Of a DNA stretch of 32,678 nucleotides, positions 1 to 10,100 are shown one piece after another. The notes under the pieces were generated by a model. That model searched no databases. It was given only the letters and a program-made list of their open reading frames with translations, and had not been told where the DNA came from. Where the stretch lies: assembly GCA_030691545.1 (NCBI GenBank), contig JAUYEE010000304.1, positions 1 through 32,678 of the forward strand, in the 5' to 3' direction. Positions within the stretch are counted from its first letter, which is position 1, and each line of letters starts with the position of its first letter. A program made the position numbers and the translations under genes. The DNA comes from a bacterium (lineage in GTDB: Bacteria; Auribacterota; JABMQX01).

Positions 1-2
1 TG

Positions 3-548
3 CTCTCGCCGGAGGTGGACTGCGATAACTGGCCCAAGCTGCGGCTGAACTTCAACACGAACTACCGCATCTACGACGACCCGGACCACGCGCAGGAGGC
101 GGAGGTGGACATACGGTCGTTCGACCCGGTGAGCGGATGGAGTAACTGGACGAACCTGCTGCACCTGGACACCTCCTCGGTGCCCGCGGGACTCGACCCG
201 CCTGAGTTGAGCGATCCGGAGATGTTCGACCTGTCGGCGTACGTCGGAAAGAAGATTCAGTTGAAGTTCCACTTCTTCAATGCGGAGTACGACTACTGGT
301 TCGCCGTGGACGAGATTCGCGTGTCTGGCGTGCAGGTGGCGCAGGAGATCCCGCTGCTGGACATCACGCTGGAGGCAGGGAACGTGACGGTAAGCTGGAC
401 GAGCTTTGGTCCGGGACAGTACTCGGTGGAGTACACCGCCAATGTGAAGGGGACCTGGACGCACATTGCGGGTCCCTTCACGCAGACCAGTTTCACCCAG
501 GCTATGCCAGCGGACAGAACCGGATACTACCGCGTGCTCAGCCAGTAG
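3..548 (+). CDS. C-terminal part of a secreted beta-sandwich protein (5' truncated by window edge)
   Basis: The reading frame is open from the first bases of the window, so the true start lies outside it; an in-frame GTG at 15 is probably internal. The visible 181 residues form two beta-rich parts. Residues 1 to about 115 resemble a MAM / immune-inhibitor-type jelly roll: a W-x-x-W-T-N strand, a 'DLSAYVGKKIQLKF' strand and a closing 'FAVDEIRVSG' strand. The last 60 or so residues look like a short fibronectin-like tail (VTVSW, YSVEYT) ending in YYRVLSQ. Tails with FYRV or YYRV are common at the ends of large secreted proteins in PVC-type bacteria and recur in the giant gene at 4135. Role is unknown; cell-surface or extracellular binding is an inference. 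A strong terminator follows directly. Confidence 0.8.
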   Translation, partial: LSPEVDCDNWPKLRLNFNTNYRIYDDPDHAQEAEVDIRSFDPVSGWSNWTNLLHLDTSSVPAGLDPPELSDPEMFDLSAYVGKKIQLKFHFFNAEYDYWFAVDEIRVSGVQVAQEIPLLDITLEAGNVTVSWTSFGPGQYSVEYTANVKGTWTHIAGPFTQTSFTQAMPADRTGYYRVLSQ

Positions 549-571
549 TCGGTTACAGAACCGAGAAGAAG

Positions 572-608
572 ACAGCCCCCGTGCCCGGCGCCCGGGGGCT
601 GTTCTTTT
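572..608 (+). terminator. Rho-independent terminator
   Basis: A perfect 10-bp stem (acagcccccg at 572-581 and cgggggctgt at 593-602) with an 11-nt GC-rich loop is followed by tctttt. It sits 23 nt after the stop codon of the truncated gene and is the clearest intrinsic terminator in the window. Confidence 0.9.
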
Positions 609-811
609 CGCCACGAGGCGCCTTTGCAGGTCACAGGCGCGGGAAGGATATGCAACATGCCATGGGGGATGAGTCCTTTCTTCAGGTGGTCAAGGTTGGT
701 AGAATGGCCAGAAGCTGGGTAAGTTTGCGCCGGAGCTTGCGAGAGATGGCGGACGTGGAGGTTCTTCTCTTGGCTGATTCTCAGTGAATAGCGGTGAGGA
801 AGGAAGCAAAC

Positions 812-2269
812 ATGAGGAATGAGCAACGGATCAATCGGCGGACATTCTTCCGAAACTGCGCGGTCGCTGCTGCCGGTGTGAAAAGCGGGTTTGCTGCTGT
901 GCAAGGAGCGGCAGTGAGCGAGTCCGCGACCAGGAAAGGGCAACCGCAACGAAATGTGGTGCTATTGATTTCCGATGACCAAGGACGGGACGAGTGTGGA
1001 TGCTATGGGAATGAGAAGATTCAGACTCCCAACCTCGACGGGCTCGCCGCGGAGGGAGTGCGGTTCACAAGTGCCTTTGCTACGTGCGCGTCGTGCAGCG
1101 CCAGCCGCTCGGTCATCCTCACGGGACTTTTCAACCACACCAATGGGCAGTACGGGCTGGAGCATGCCACTCATCATTTCCGGATGTTCGACTGGGTGAA
1201 GTCGCTCCCTGCGCTGTTGAAGGGCAATGGTTACGTGACAGGTGTGGTGGGGAAACTGCACGTGGGGCCGCAGGAGTCGTTTGCCTTCGATTTTGTGGCG
1301 CCGGGGCGAGAGCTGTGGGGAAATCGGAACGTTTACCAGATGGCGAAGTATGCGGGGGAGTTTTTTGAGCGGGACCGGAGCAAGCCATTCTTTCTTCTGG
1401 TCGGCTACAGCGATCCGCACCGCGCCGCGAAAGGGTTTGCGAACGACCGGGAGTACCCGGGAATAAAGAAGGTAACATATTCTCCGGGCGATGTGATTGT
1501 ACCGTACTTTCTGCCGGATTGTGAGGAAGCTCGGAAGGAGCTCGCCGATCAATACCAGGCGGTGAGTCGGATGGATCAGGGGGCCGGGCTGGTCATCGAG
1601 GAACTAAAAAAGTCCGGTCGGTACGACGAGACTCTGATCGTGTACATGAGCGACAACGGGATTCCGTTTCCGGGGGCAAAGACGACGCTCTACGATCCGG
1701 GGGTGCGTTTGCCGATGATTGTCAAATCGCCCACCGTCTCGAAAGCGGGTCTTGTCAACGACGCCATGGTGAGTTACGCAGACATGACGCCGACGATTCT
1801 GGATTGGACGCAAACGCCGCTTCCCGCTTACCCGCTTCACGGGAAATCGTTTCTCGGAATCCTGGGCGAGGAGAATCCTGCGGGCTGGGACAGGGTGTTC
1901 GTCTCCCACACCTTCCACGAAATCACCATGTATTATCCGACGAGGGGAATCCGGACGCGGCGGTTCAAGTATCTGAACAACCTCTTCCCGGAGCTGGAGT
2001 TCCCGCCAGCATCTGACCTGTATGCTTCATTGTCCTGGCAGGCGATTCTTCGGCGAGAGGATGGGATGATGGGGAAACGGAGCATCAAGCAATACCTCCA
2101 CCGCGAGCGGGAGGAGTTGTACGACCTCTCGAAGGACACGGAGGAATTGAGGAACGTCGCCACTGACCCATCGTATGCGCCGGTGCTGGAAGAGATGCGC
2201 CGCGAGGTTGTGGGTTTCAGGCAGAAGACGAACGACCCCTGGCTGATACTTCTGAACTACGAAAGATAG
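812..2269 (+). CDS. Heparan N-sulfatase-like sulfatase (SGSH type), Tat-exported
   Basis: 485-aa type I sulfatase. The start is ATG 812 rather than an upstream in-frame GTG at 794, because the GAGGAAGGAAG Shine-Dalgarno lies between them. The N-terminus has a twin-arginine signal (NRRTFFRN, then an Ala-rich stretch), so it is exported folded. ISDDQG (about residues 53-58) supplies metal-binding Asp residues; C95-S-A-S-R99 is the sulfatase signature whose Cys is converted to formylglycine; GKLHVGP and SDNGIPFPG are further active-site blocks. From memory, long stretches align with human N-sulfoglucosamine sulfohydrolase (DQYQAVSRMDQG, TPTILDW, FHEITMYYP, ELYDLSKD), so an S1_8-like N-sulfoglucosamine sulfohydrolase acting on heparan-type glycans is the best guess. 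The exact substrate is inference. It converges with the ceramidase-like gene across a 43-bp gap. Confidence 0.9.
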   Translation: MRNEQRINRRTFFRNCAVAAAGVKSGFAAVQGAAVSESATRKGQPQRNVVLLISDDQGRDECGCYGNEKIQTPNLDGLAAEGVRFTSAFATCASCSASRSVILTGLFNHTNGQYGLEHATHHFRMFDWVKSLPALLKGNGYVTGVVGKLHVGPQESFAFDFVAPGRELWGNRNVYQMAKYAGEFFERDRSKPFFLLVGYSDPHRAAKGFANDREYPGIKKVTYSPGDVIVPYFLPDCEEARKELADQYQAVSRMDQGAGLVIEELKKSGRYDETLIVYMSDNGIPFPGAKTTLYDPGVRLPMIVKSPTVSKAGLVNDAMVSYADMTPTILDWTQTPLPAYPLHGKSFLGILGEENPAGWDRVFVSHTFHEITMYYPTRGIRTRRFKYLNNLFPELEFPPASDLYASLSWQAILRREDGMMGKRSIKQYLHREREELYDLSKDTEELRNVATDPSYAPVLEEMRREVVGFRQKTNDPWLILLNYER

Positions 2270-2312
2270 TGGGGGTAATTATCCCTCTGAAATCGTAGTT
2301 CGCATCTTCGCA

Positions 2313-3638
2313 TCAAATATCGGATTTGCTCGGAGAGAAAGTCCGAGGTCTCCCGGGTTTTTCCTTGAGCATTCCTCGCATGGTGTACAGTTGAATTAGC
2401 CCGTGGTTGAGGAGTCGCTCGCCGGCGCCGACTTCGGGTGCGGTGGTATCGCTGGCTCCGTAGCCGCCGTAGGCTGCGGACCTGATGTCGGGGAGATAAT
2501 AACTGGGCCAGCCGTGGTAGCCGCTGTCCGTATAGCCGAAAACGTAGGCGTGCGCAAGATCGGCTCCGTCGCGGAGGTAGTTCTGATAGATGTGAAAGGG
2601 CTCCCCGGGGAGCGCGACGATGCCGATCTCGCCGTTGACGAGAACCGACGCGACGCCGAGGGTCAGGGTCTTGTCCGGTTCCCAACGGTGCTGGAAGGTC
2701 AACACGTCGGGACGAATCTTCAGCTCAGCCGATCTGCCCGGTTTTCCTTTCATCTCGTCCAGGACCTCTTCCACTTCTTTCGCCAACAGGTTTCCTGCTT
2801 GCCGCACAAACTTGAAATCCTCCTCGCTGTCGCCAGTCCGCCCTAAGAAGAGCGCATTGATGTCGCCGCCGCAACCTTGAATGAAAAGGCACATCGCATC
2901 TCCGCCGAGATAGTCCGCGATGCGGTTCATGGCGACGCCGGGATAATCGGCGGAAATCTTTGTGTTTCTTGGACCGAGCACAACCGGATGGCAAGCGTAG
3001 CAGATGATGACTGCCCTGGTTTTGCCGCTTTCATCGTCAATCCGAATCACGCCGACGGTGGGGTCAACGGGTCCGAGCGGAATCCGCCAGGGGTTCTCGA
3101 AGTAGGTGGTCGCCGTGCCATCTCGCTCGCGTTTGAGGCGGTTGTAACCGATGGTGACGTTCCCTTCAGCAGCGGTGATGAACGCCGGGAAAGTCTCCTC
3201 CTTTGCCTTCTTGACTGCCTCGAGGATTCTTTCCTCGACGGTTCGCCGCCAGGGCTTGTCCGTGGAAGGGAAATCTTCCTGATCCATGTCGGGTCCGGCG
3301 TGAGTGTGGGTGCTGCACAGGAGGAGGTTCGGGATACCGAGTTCCTCCAATTGCTTTCTGAGCCAGGGGGATTGAAACTCGCACACGTCCCAGCTCACGA
3401 GGGCAAGCTTTGTGTCGGCTGTCTCGAAATAGGCAATCCGGGCGAAAAGCGGATCGTGCACCTCCGTCGAGGGACCTCGCCCCGCATAACCCCACATGTT
3501 ACCGCCAACTGGCGGGGTGATTTCGACCTTCGCAAGTCCGACATGAATTGCCGACTCGCCGCTCGCAGCGGGAAAGCAATCGGAGCTAAGACAAAAGAGC
3601 ATGGTTGTCAAGAGGGCAACGGCAGATCGAGATTTCAT
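2313..3638 (-). CDS. Neutral/alkaline ceramidase N-terminal-domain-like hydrolase, secreted
   Basis: 441 aa. ATG 3638 is chosen because GGAGGT lies 8 nt upstream; a longer frame would begin with TTG. A signal peptide covers about residues 1-27. The body matches the N-terminal domain of neutral ceramidases: AKVEITPP, the zinc-site CSTHTHAGPD (His111, His113), CYACHPV (His217) and ISADYPG (Asp231). Full neutral ceramidases are usually 650-750 aa with an extra C-terminal beta domain; this one stops after the catalytic-type domain. The segment where true ceramidases carry the nucleophile motif GDVSPN reads GGDINAL (about residues 257-263), so the Ser is not visible. It is probably a zinc-dependent amidase or hydrolase of the superfamily rather than a proven ceramidase. 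It is divergent from the giant gene and convergent with the sulfatase. Confidence 0.82.
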   Translation of the reverse strand: MKSRSAVALLTTMLFCLSSDCFPAASGESAIHVGLAKVEITPPVGGNMWGYAGRGPSTEVHDPLFARIAYFETADTKLALVSWDVCEFQSPWLRKQLEELGIPNLLLCSTHTHAGPDMDQEDFPSTDKPWRRTVEERILEAVKKAKEETFPAFITAAEGNVTIGYNRLKRERDGTATTYFENPWRIPLGPVDPTVGVIRIDDESGKTRAVIICYACHPVVLGPRNTKISADYPGVAMNRIADYLGGDAMCLFIQGCGGDINALFLGRTGDSEEDFKFVRQAGNLLAKEVEEVLDEMKGKPGRSAELKIRPDVLTFQHRWEPDKTLTLGVASVLVNGEIGIVALPGEPFHIYQNYLRDGADLAHAYVFGYTDSGYHGWPSYYLPDIRSAAYGGYGASDTTAPEVGAGERLLNHGLIQLYTMRGMLKEKPGRPRTFSPSKSDI

Positions 3639-3830
3639 CGGATTGACCTCCAAGCGGTGTTATGGGTTGATATTCATGCGTCCCGTTATTGTTCAACCGG
3701 CAGCGTCGTGAAGGCGCCACCCAAGGTTCGGCGTTCTTGGGGCGTGCAGTGCCATCTTACTCCGCGGCTTACCCGATGCCAAGCGGAAAGGAGGAGTCAG
3801 GCGCGGGGCGGATTTTCATCAGAAAAGGGC

Positions 3831-3859
3831 TTGCACAATGCAGGGTATGCGTGTATATT
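3831..3859 (+). promoter_or_regulatory. Sigma-70-like promoter for the giant gene
   Basis: TTGCAC (3831-3836), a 17-nt spacer and TATATT (3854-3859). Transcription would start near 3866, giving a leader of about 270 nt before the ATG at 4135. Called by eye. Confidence 0.65.
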
Positions 3860-3996
3860 AACAAGCAAGGTGATTGGGTCTCGGGCGTTTCCCTTCCAGT
3901 TACATGTGTTTCGAAGCACAGTCAATGTGGGAGAGCGGTGGAGGGTAAGCGTTAGCGCGAGGAGGTAGGTTTCTCAACCACAGTTGTGTGGGCTGC

Positions 3997-4057
3997 ACGC
4001 AGGCAGATCGAACGAGCTGCTTGGGCGTGGTAGTTTGCCTGCGGTTTTGCGGCAAAT
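3997..4057 (+). promoter_or_regulatory. Two hairpins in the leader of the giant gene
   Basis: The first hairpin pairs CACGC-AGGCAG (3997-4007) with CTGCTT-(gg)-GCGTG (4018-4030) around a 10-nt loop. The second pairs TTTGCC (4035-4040) with GGCAAA (4052-4057). No poly-U follows, so they are not simple terminators. They do not match a riboswitch class I recognise. Confidence 0.4.
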
Positions 4058-4134
4058 AAGCACTTCTTACTTCGTATCCTGTTCTTGCATCTCGCGTTAG
4101 CAGCTTCTTCCTCCCCTCCCGAATGGAGGTCATC

Positions 4135-7100
4135 ATGATGCCCCGACTCGCTGCAAGCTCCGCCCAGTTTCTCCGGTCTCTTCTGCGTTTCGGCATTCTC
4201 CTGCCCCTGATTCTCGTCCTGCCTCAATTCTCTTCCGGGGAGGTCTATCAGGAAGAGGCGTTCGTCCCTGTGCTTGCCGAAGGGGGAGGTGATATGGTCA
4301 CTTCGCCGATGGGAGAAGCCTGGCAGGTCGTTTATCAGACCGATTTCTCAACCGACCCTGGCTGGACGACGAACTCGCCGGATGAATTCTACTGGAAGGA
4401 GGCGGATGGCACGTACTACTTCAAGAGGACGAACGGAGCCGAGCAGTACTCGTTCAAGAGCATTCCATTCGACCCGGAGGTCTCGTACCGGTTGGAGTTC
4501 GACGTTTACATGATGCGATGCGATTGGGCGGCGGACCATTTCCTCGGCCTGGGCGATTCCGACATGAGCATACAGACCGCAACGACCTGGCTTGTTTCCT
4601 ACCACAAAGTTGATCAGGGCCAAACGGCCGCGTTGATATTTTATGACAGCGATGGGAATTATTCGCATCCGGGAGGGTCACAACCCGCCCCATTTCAGTT
4701 GAACACGTGGTATCACAATGTGGCTACGTACGATCCGACGGCAGGGACTCTTTCGCTTCAAGTGACGAAGGTTTCCGACGGGTCGCTTGTGGGGCAAGTT
4801 GACTTAGGGGCAGTCGGCAGCTTCACAGGTGTTGACCGTTTGTACATGAGTTCCGTGGGCCACGTCTATGCCCCCGGAGCGACGGCGGAAGGCTACATTG
4901 ATAACCTCGTCCTCAAGAAATACTCGCCCGCGGCGGAGGACGTCATCTATCAGACCGATTTCTCGACGGACCCGCAGTGGATCACAGACCAGCCGAGCAA
5001 CCATTACTGGAATCAAACCGCGCTGACCTATCACGCGAAAGTCGAGAACAACGCCCCGGCGTACAGCCCGAATCGGTATTTCTACAAAGCAGTCACGGGG
5101 ACAGCCGATTCCTTCGAGATTCAATGGGACATCAAGATGACCCGAGCCGACTGGTCCGCCGGCGTTTCCTTCGGCCTGTTCGACGAGAACATCGCATTCG
5201 CGGGCTGGGGCGGCGGACAGGGCGTCTGCTTAGAGTTCGCCAATCCCGACGCGGGGCGGCTGCTCTGGCTTTACATCTATGGAGGGGGCGGCCTCGCAAG
5301 CGCCAGTAGCCCGGGAGGATCGTACGCGGTCAATACGTCGTACACGTGTAAGCTCTCCTACGATGCGGCATCCGGGAGGATTTACGCTGAACTTCACGTG
5401 CGTGACTCCGGGTCGCTTGTCTGGTCGAAGGTTCTGGCCGTCCCCGGCGGCTTCTCAGTTCCTCTGGTCAAGCTTGGCGGCTCTCGAAGCGGGTTCGGGG
5501 AGACGGGCTATGGCGGGGTGAACCGATGGGGTGTGGCAGAGGCAGAGATTGATAACGTGGTGTTCAAACGGGCAGGAGTCGGGCCCGTGGCTCCAGTCGT
5601 TACTCAGTTTGCCATCAACGGCGGCGCCGCGACCACCGAAAGCCGCCTCGTGACGCTGAACAATACGACGACGAATAGCCCGACGCATTGCATGGCGAGC
5701 GAGAGCTCCAGCTTCACCGGAGCGGCCTGGCAGACCTATTCGGCAGCCCCGCAGTTCATCCTCAGCGCCGGCGACGGAGAAAAGACCGTCTATTTCAAGA
5801 CCAAAAACGCCGTCGGAGAATCCAACGTCGTCAGCGATGCCATCACATTGCAGCAGGCGGCAGTCCTTTACAAGCTAAGCGCCTTTCTGCCTGCTCGGGC
5901 TTGCTACAGTGCCGACGTATCCCCCGATGGTAACATCATCTACGCTGCTGTTAGCCTCGGCAGTTGGGACGAAGGAGTCAGGCTCTATGACGCTCACACC
6001 TACGAGCACATCAAGGACATCCACAGCTTTCCCAACGTCCCCAAGTACATCCTGGCGAGCGCCGACGGGATACACCTGTACGCTACCGCTTACTATCAAG
6101 GGACGGTGGTCAAAGTCCGCGTTGCTGACGGCGCCGTTGTGAAGAGCATCGCGGTTGGCCCATGGCCTGTGGGGATGGTCTTTGATTCCGCCAGGCGATA
6201 CCTCTACGTCATGGTAAACTGCCCGTATCCTGGCGCGGTGGGGAGTATTTCGATAATTGACACTTCCACGGACACGGTCGTGGGCACCATTGGCCCCATT
6301 GTTCACGCCGGGACCGTTTTGGCCATCAGCCCGGACGACCAGTTCCTATATGCCCTCAGCTTTGACTATGCCGGTAGTGAGCCGCAGACGCTGTATAAAA
6401 TGACCATCGCCGACCGCTCTGTGCAGGCCGTTCCAGGCGTTCAAGTCGGGGGAATCTCGGTAAGCCCCGACGGGCAACTCCTCTATGTCGCCGACCGTTT
6501 CGCGGGGTCCGTTCGGGTCTTCCAGACGAGCTCCATGACCGAAACGACGTCCATTCCTATCGCCGACGTTCACAGCTTTTGGGTCGCACCGTCCGGCGAC
6601 CGCGCTCTGGCAGTCTGCCTCGCGCCTGGAAGCACGGAGTTGTTGATTCGGGTCGTCGGACTGCCCCGCGGGGAAATCCTTCAGACCCTTTCGCAGACGC
6701 TCGAGCTCCCCGACGGCCTCTCGTCCTATCCGCTCGTAGATCCCATCTTCTGGAACCGCACGACGGGCGAAGCGTTCATACCGATTTTTAGAGAACACGG
6801 AGGCGTGATAGTTATCTCGCCAGCAGGGGAAGCCGGGCAGGTGGTCTATCAGACTGACTTCTCGAGCGATCCCGGCTGGGTTACAGATCAGGCGGCGAAC
6901 TACTATTGGAATCAGACGGCGGGGACGTACCACGCAAAGGTCGAGAACAACGCCCCCGGATATCGCCCTAATCGCTACTTCTACAAAGCAGTTACGTGGA
7001 CAGGCGATTCGTTGGAGGTTGAATGGGATGTCAAAATAACGCGGATGGATTGGTCGGGTGGGGTTTGCTTTGGGTTGTTCGATGAGGACATCGCCCTTGG

Positions 7101-10100
7101 CGGCTTCGAGGGCGGGCAGGGGGTGCAACTGCTGTTTGGTCATCCGGACGAGGGGCTGGTCCTGGCGTTTTACGCGACGGGGGCGACCGGGTTGGCTCAG
7201 GTGGATAGCAAGGCGGGGCCGCGGTACTCCACGAATGTCTGGTACACCTGCAAAATCTGTTCGGATGCCGCCGCGGGTGAAGTGAGCGTCGAGGTCAAAG
7301 ACCGCAGCTCGGGTTCATCCGTCTGGTCGAAAAGCCTGTCCGTGCCGGGACGGTTCTCGCGACCCCTGGTGAGGCTCGGCGGATCGTGGTCTGGGTTTGG
7401 GGAAACCGGCGGCGGGTACAGCGGCGTGAATAGATGGGCGGTGGCTGAAGCGGAGATTGACAATGTTGTTTTCAAGCGGGCAGGAGTTGGGCCCTTGGCG
7501 CCGGTCGTTACTCAGTTCGCAATCAACAGCGGCGCGGCAACAACTCAAAGCCGAACTGCCACGTTGAACAACACAACCGAAAACGATCCGACCCATTACA
7601 TGGCGAGCGAAAGCTCCGGCCTCAGCGGAGCAACCTGGCAGATCTATTCCACGGCCCCTCAGTTCATCCTCAGCGAAGGCGATGGGCAAAAGACGGTCTA
7701 TTTCAAGACGAAGAACGAAGCCGGCGAATCGAACGTCGTCTCCGATACCATCCAGCTAATTACGTCTGTTCCCGCAGGCCCTGAGATCACAACAACGTCA
7801 TTGCCAGACGGAGTTGAGGGCCGGCCGTACAGTCAGGTGTTTCAGGTATCAGGAGGGGTATCGCCTTATACGTGGAGCATAGCGACAGGGAAATTGCCGG
7901 ACGGTCTGAGCCTCGATCCGAACACGGGCGTCATCAGCGGCACGCCGAGGAATTCGGCGATAGGCACCTCAACGTTCATTGTTCGCGTGACGGATAGCCA
8001 ATCCGGAGCCGACACGATCTACGTCTTCGGGGGGCAGCGTGATTATTCTGTCGTTCTCTCCAGCGTCGAGAAATATGACCCGGTGGCTGATGTATGGACG
8101 TTCGTGTCACCCATGAACGAGCAGAGGGTCACCATGGGCTTTTGCACCGACGACCAGGGGCGGTTTTACGCCATCGCTGGACAAAGCGCGGGCGAGTTAC
8201 GAACCGTTGAAAGGTACGATCCAGCCAGAGACGTGTGGGAGTACCTGGCGCCCCTGCCCCTCGCGGTGGGAGGTCCGGCGGCGTTCACGTTCAATGGCGA
8301 AGTATATGCAGTGGGAGGCTGGATGCCCGGCTACACAAACCGCTGCTTCATATACTCGCCAGATACGGATACCTGGAGGGAAGGTCCGAGCGTCTATGAG
8401 ACCTTTGGCCACGCGGGGCCGGTCATTAGCCTGTCGGGGGTGCCGTACCTCATAGGCGGGCACCTGGATACGCCAAGTTGGTCTATCCGAAGCGCTGTCT
8501 CGATGCTTGTCCGGGAAGGCGCTGACCTGGTTTGGAAACCCAGCACCCCGCTTCAACGCCGCAGACAAGGGGTGGGGGTTACATTGGGCCTCGACGGGCT
8601 GATCTATGCCATTGGTGGAGATGAGAAGCCGGGGTCTTCCGGCCACGTTACCACGGAGACAGTGGAAAGATTCAGCGAAGCTACTAAGGCATGGGAATAC
8701 GTACGACCGATGCCCGGAAAACGCGCGTTCGCGGGAGCTGTGACAGACTCCTCAGGTTGCATCTGGGCGGTGGGCGGAACAGACTGGACTTTGCCTTTCT
8801 TCGATTCCGTGCTGCGCTACGATCCGTGCACAGATTCCTGGACGACGATGACCAGCCGCCTCAATACAGGGCGAATTGGCCATGGAATTGCCATTATTCG
8901 TGGGGAGCGGCAAACGGATGAGCAAGAGCTCTCAATAACGATTCTTCCTCAAGGCCCTTGGCAGGTCGTGTATTCGAGCGATTTCTCGACCGACCCGAAC
9001 TGGACGACGAATGACCCGTCGAACCTATCCTGGGAGTCTGCGACAGAGACTTTCCACGGCTGGCAATCGAATGCCGACGGCACCCATGCTTACACACCGG
9101 TCGAGTTGATGAGCGGCATTTCTTTCCGCCTGGAATTTGACGTACGGATCAACTCTATCGAATGGTCGGCGGGTTTGACCTTTGGCTTGTTCGATTCGCG
9201 GTTGATGTACAACGCGGGAGCGGTGATTGAGTACGGCTACTATGATGTCGGGTATACGATCGCACTTAGCGCCGGCAATCCGTCGGGGCCGCCGGATTGG
9301 GACGTGGTGAACTGGGAGACCGGCGTCTGGTATCGAAACGTCATCGAGTACGATGCCGAATCCAAAGTTGTCACGCTCGAGGTTAGGCGAAGGGACAACG
9401 ACGCTCTCATCTGCCAGCTCAGCCTTTCGGGGATAAGCTCCTTCCCGCCAGGGATGGTTTTGCTCGGTGCGAGCCGAATTCACATGGCAGGCTACAACAA
9501 CGCGGCGGTTGACTTCAACCTCGATAACGTAGTCCTTGAGGAGTTCTACCAACCGCCGAAGCGCGAGGTCGAGATTCTGCCGCTGGGGGGACCTCTGCTG
9601 CGAATCAGTTGGGATTCCGAGGTGGGAAAGGAATATCAACTCTGGGCGACATCCGACCTTTCTTCGGGCGAGTGGATTCCCGTCGGGCCGAGAATGGGCG
9701 GCACCGGCGGGAAACTCTACATTGACGATTACATTGAGGGACTTGGCAATCGCTTCTATCGCGTGGAAATCATATCGTCCTCCGCCCCAAGCCCCGAATA
9801 CGCGGTGGTGGTTTCGGAATCCACCGCTGCCGTGGAGGGGTGGGACCATGTGGTCAGTGCTCTCGTCTCTAGGCACGCCGCGCCGGTCATACCGTATTCG
9901 GGGTCGCCATTTCCGGCGGCCGTGAGAGATGAGCTGGCGGCTTTTCACCCGAGATACGTCTGCTTTGTCGCTCAACCGACAGAAGTTACGGACGCCTTTG
10001 TGATCAATGTTCATGAATTGACAAGGCAGCTTGACGATGACCCTTTTGGGGACTGCATTTGGGGAATAATCACCGGGGCGAGAGCGGAGGATGCGATGCG

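Larger units (their letters stand above)
3639..4134. other. Intergenic region: divergent promoters and long leader of the giant gene
   Basis: This 496-bp gap separates the divergent ceramidase-like and giant genes. It contains a good sigma-70 promoter (3831-3859), a near-palindrome tgtgtttcgaagcaca (3905-3920) just downstream of it, two hairpins in the predicted leader (3997-4057) and the GGAGGT at 4125-4130. I see no coding sequence in it. No convincing promoter for the ceramidase-like gene was found. Confidence 0.6.

Noticed and set aside
3689..3955. Small gene in the leader of the giant gene
   Set aside because: No ribosome site, crosses the predicted promoter, and the composition is not protein-like.
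2877..3968. 363-aa open frame overlapping the ceramidase-like gene
   Set aside because: Antisense shadow over conserved zinc-site residues of the real gene; no ribosome site.
3997..4057. Known riboswitch (cobalamin or cyclic-di-GMP)
   Set aside because: None of the conserved boxes of these classes is present; only generic hairpins are seen.
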